Below the pieces are notes generated by a model, which saw only the letters and a program-made list of their open reading frames with translations, searched no databases and was not told the DNA's origin. DNA of 8,304 nucleotides from Phenylobacterium sp. CCH9-H3 (GTDB lineage: Bacteria; Pseudomonadota; Alphaproteobacteria; Caulobacterales; Caulobacteraceae): positions 1 to 8,304 of the forward strand of contig NZ_LSJI01000014.1 of NCBI RefSeq assembly GCF_001557235.1. Direction: 5' to 3'. The position numbers and the translations under genes were made by a program. This document shows, piece after piece, positions 6,883 to 8,304 of this stretch; positions within the stretch are counted from its first letter, which is position 1, and each line of letters starts with the position of its first letter.

Positions 6883-8304
6883 CTACCCCGAAACCTTGAT
6901 CGGCAGGAAGGCGGTGCGGCCATTGCGGTAGACGCCGACCAGCACGCTGGAACGGCCGGCCTTCTTCGCCGCGTCGACGATGGCGGCCAGGTCGGTCGGC
7001 TGCACCACCGCCCGGCCGTTGGCCAGGGTGATGACGTCGCCGCGGCGCAGGCCCTTCGCGCCCGCGTCGGAGGCCTGATCGACGTTCTCCACAAGGGCGC
7101 CGCGAACGGTGGCCGGCAGGTTCAGGCGATTGCGCGCCGTGTCGTCCAGCGGACCTAGCGACATGCCGAGCACGGGCGCGCCCGCGCCAGGCGCAGTCCC
7201 AGGCGCGCCGGGGCGCCCGCCCGGACCGGTGTTGTCGTTGGCGGCCAGCTCGCGCTCGGACGGACGCACGCCGGAGCGGACGTCCACGTTGCGGCGCTTG
7301 CCGTCGCGGATCACGTCGAGCCGGAGGTTCTCACCGGCGCGGACACGGGCCACCTGCCGCGTGAGGTCGGACGAGCTCTTCACGGCCACGCCGTTCACGG
7401 CCACGACGACGTCGCCGATCTGCAGGCCGGCGCGTTGCGACGGGCCGCCCGGCGAGATGTCGGCGACGATGGCGCCGCGCTGGTTCTCGAGGCCCTGGGC
7501 TTCCGCCATCTCGGTGGTGAAATTCTGGATCGTAGCGCCGATGTAGCCACGTTCGATCTTGCCGCCGCTGATCAGCTGCTTGGTGACCGTCTCGGCCACC
7601 TCGGACGGAATGGCGAAGCCGATGCCCACCGAACCGCCCGACGGCGAGAAGATCGCCGTGTTCACGCCGATCACGCGGCCATAGACGTCAAACGTCGGGC
7701 CGCCCGAGTTGCCCCGGTTGATGGGGGCGTCGATCTGGATGTAGTCGACGAACGTCTCGCCGATGTCGCGGCCGTAGGCCGAGACGATCCCCGCGGTGGC
7801 CGTGCCGCCCAGGCCGAACGGGTTGCCCACGGTGATGACCCAGTCGCCCACCCGCGGCTTGCCGGCGTTCTCGAAGTTCACGAAGGGGAACGGCCCCGCG
7901 CGCCCCTTGACCTTGAGCACGGCCAGGTCGGTGGCCTCGTCGCGGCCCACCACCTCGGCGTCGAGCTCCGTTTCGTCCTTCAGGACGACTTTGATGCTCT
8001 CAGCGTTCTCGACCACGTGGTTGTTGGTGACGATGTAGCCGTCGGCCGAGATGAAGAAGCCGGAGCCCGACGACTGCTGGGTCGGCAGGCGGGGCTGGCC
8101 GCGCTCGGTGCGCCCGCCCTGATCGTCGTCATCGTCCTGACCGCCGCCGCGCGGTCCCGGCAGGACGAACGGCAGGCCCGGGATCTGGCGCAGGGCGCTC
8201 GTGTCCACGCGGCTGGTCACATTGATCGACACCACCGCGGGCGAGACCCGGTCGAAGATGTCGGCGAAGGACATGGGGGCGCCGGGCGGGGGCGCGAAGA
8301 TGGG
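6883..8304 (-). CDS. degP: Do/HtrA-family periplasmic serine endoprotease (DegP/MucD-like), N-terminus outside window
   Basis: The frame stays open through the right window edge, so the signal peptide and true start lie beyond 8304; 473 residues are visible. Numbering from the Met at 8274, an internal residue: the trypsin-like domain carries the triad His86 (IVTNNHVVEN), Asp116 (EATDLAVLKV) and Ser190 (NRGNSGGPTFD). An Asp-rich, Gly-rich loop (43-70) lies ahead of the catalytic His, in the position of the regulatory LA loop. PDZ1 covers about 243-330 (GYIGATIQ, then SQRAGLQIGDVVVAVNG) and PDZ2 about 368-460 (LGMSLGPL, then AGAKGLRRGDVITLANG), joined by a Gly/Pro/Ala linker (349-367). One protease plus two PDZ domains is the DegP/DegQ/MucD plan: degradation, and in some members chaperoning, of misfolded envelope proteins. 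It is the first visible gene of an operon with a two-component pair, which suggests envelope-stress control. The symbol degP is by family; a paralogue name is equally possible. Confidence 0.95.
   Translation of the reverse strand, partial: PIFAPPPGAPMSFADIFDRVSPAVVSINVTSRVDTSALRQIPGLPFVLPGPRGGGQDDDDDQGGRTERGQPRLPTQQSSGSGFFISADGYIVTNNHVVENAESIKVVLKDETELDAEVVGRDEATDLAVLKVKGRAGPFPFVNFENAGKPRVGDWVITVGNPFGLGGTATAGIVSAYGRDIGETFVDYIQIDAPINRGNSGGPTFDVYGRVIGVNTAIFSPSGGSVGIGFAIPSEVAETVTKQLISGGKIERGYIGATIQNFTTEMAEAQGLENQRGAIVADISPGGPSQRAGLQIGDVVVAVNGVAVKSSSDLTRQVARVRAGENLRLDVIRDGKRRNVDVRSGVRPSERELAANDNTGPGGRPGAPGTAPGAGAPVLGMSLGPLDDTARNRLNLPATVRGALVENVDQASDAGAKGLRRGDVITLANGRAVVQPTDLAAIVDAAKKAGRSSVLVGVYRNGRTAFLPIKVSG

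Noticed and set aside
5421..6899. 492-codon plus-strand open frame opposite the kinase and regulator
   Set aside because: Antisense to two genes with complete catalytic motifs; His/Asp/Gln/Val-rich product without domains.

Overview
The window is dense, very GC-rich bacterial chromosome with eight genes and no intergenic gap longer than about 70 bases. Gene content, protein style (Ala/Arg-rich, strong third-position GC) and gene order point to an alphaproteobacterium, most likely of the Caulobacter/Phenylobacter group (Caulobacteraceae). That placement is a judgement from protein resemblance, not a computed one. No RNA gene, CRISPR array, insertion sequence or prophage remnant was found.

Right part (4764-8304, all minus strand, transcribed right to left): a periplasmic Do/HtrA serine protease with two PDZ domains (5' end cut by the window edge), then an OmpR/PhoB-type response regulator, then a HAMP-containing sensor histidine kinase. 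Gaps are 28 and 12 nt, so they look like one operon for envelope-protein quality control and signalling.

Centre (4348-4767, plus strand): a small DoxX-like four-helix membrane protein. It is the only plus-strand gene, wedged tail-to-tail against the kinase (stop codons interlock) and head-to-head against glnE (start region 23 nt away or less).

Left part (1-4324, all minus strand): glnE, the bifunctional glutamine synthetase adenylyltransferase/adenylyl-removing enzyme of nitrogen control; a secreted protein with four canonical EF-hand loops; an ECF-type sigma factor; and the first 103 residues of a single-pass membrane protein translationally coupled to the sigma factor, probably its anti-sigma factor. 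The last three genes are closely spaced (29 nt gap, then an 11 nt overlap) and form a plausible periplasmic sensor / sigma / membrane anti-sigma module. A calcium or other divalent-metal input is the most interesting hypothesis here, but it is inference from gene order and the EF-hands.

The window also has very long antisense open frames (up to 731 codons), which are composition artefacts of the GC-rich coding strand.
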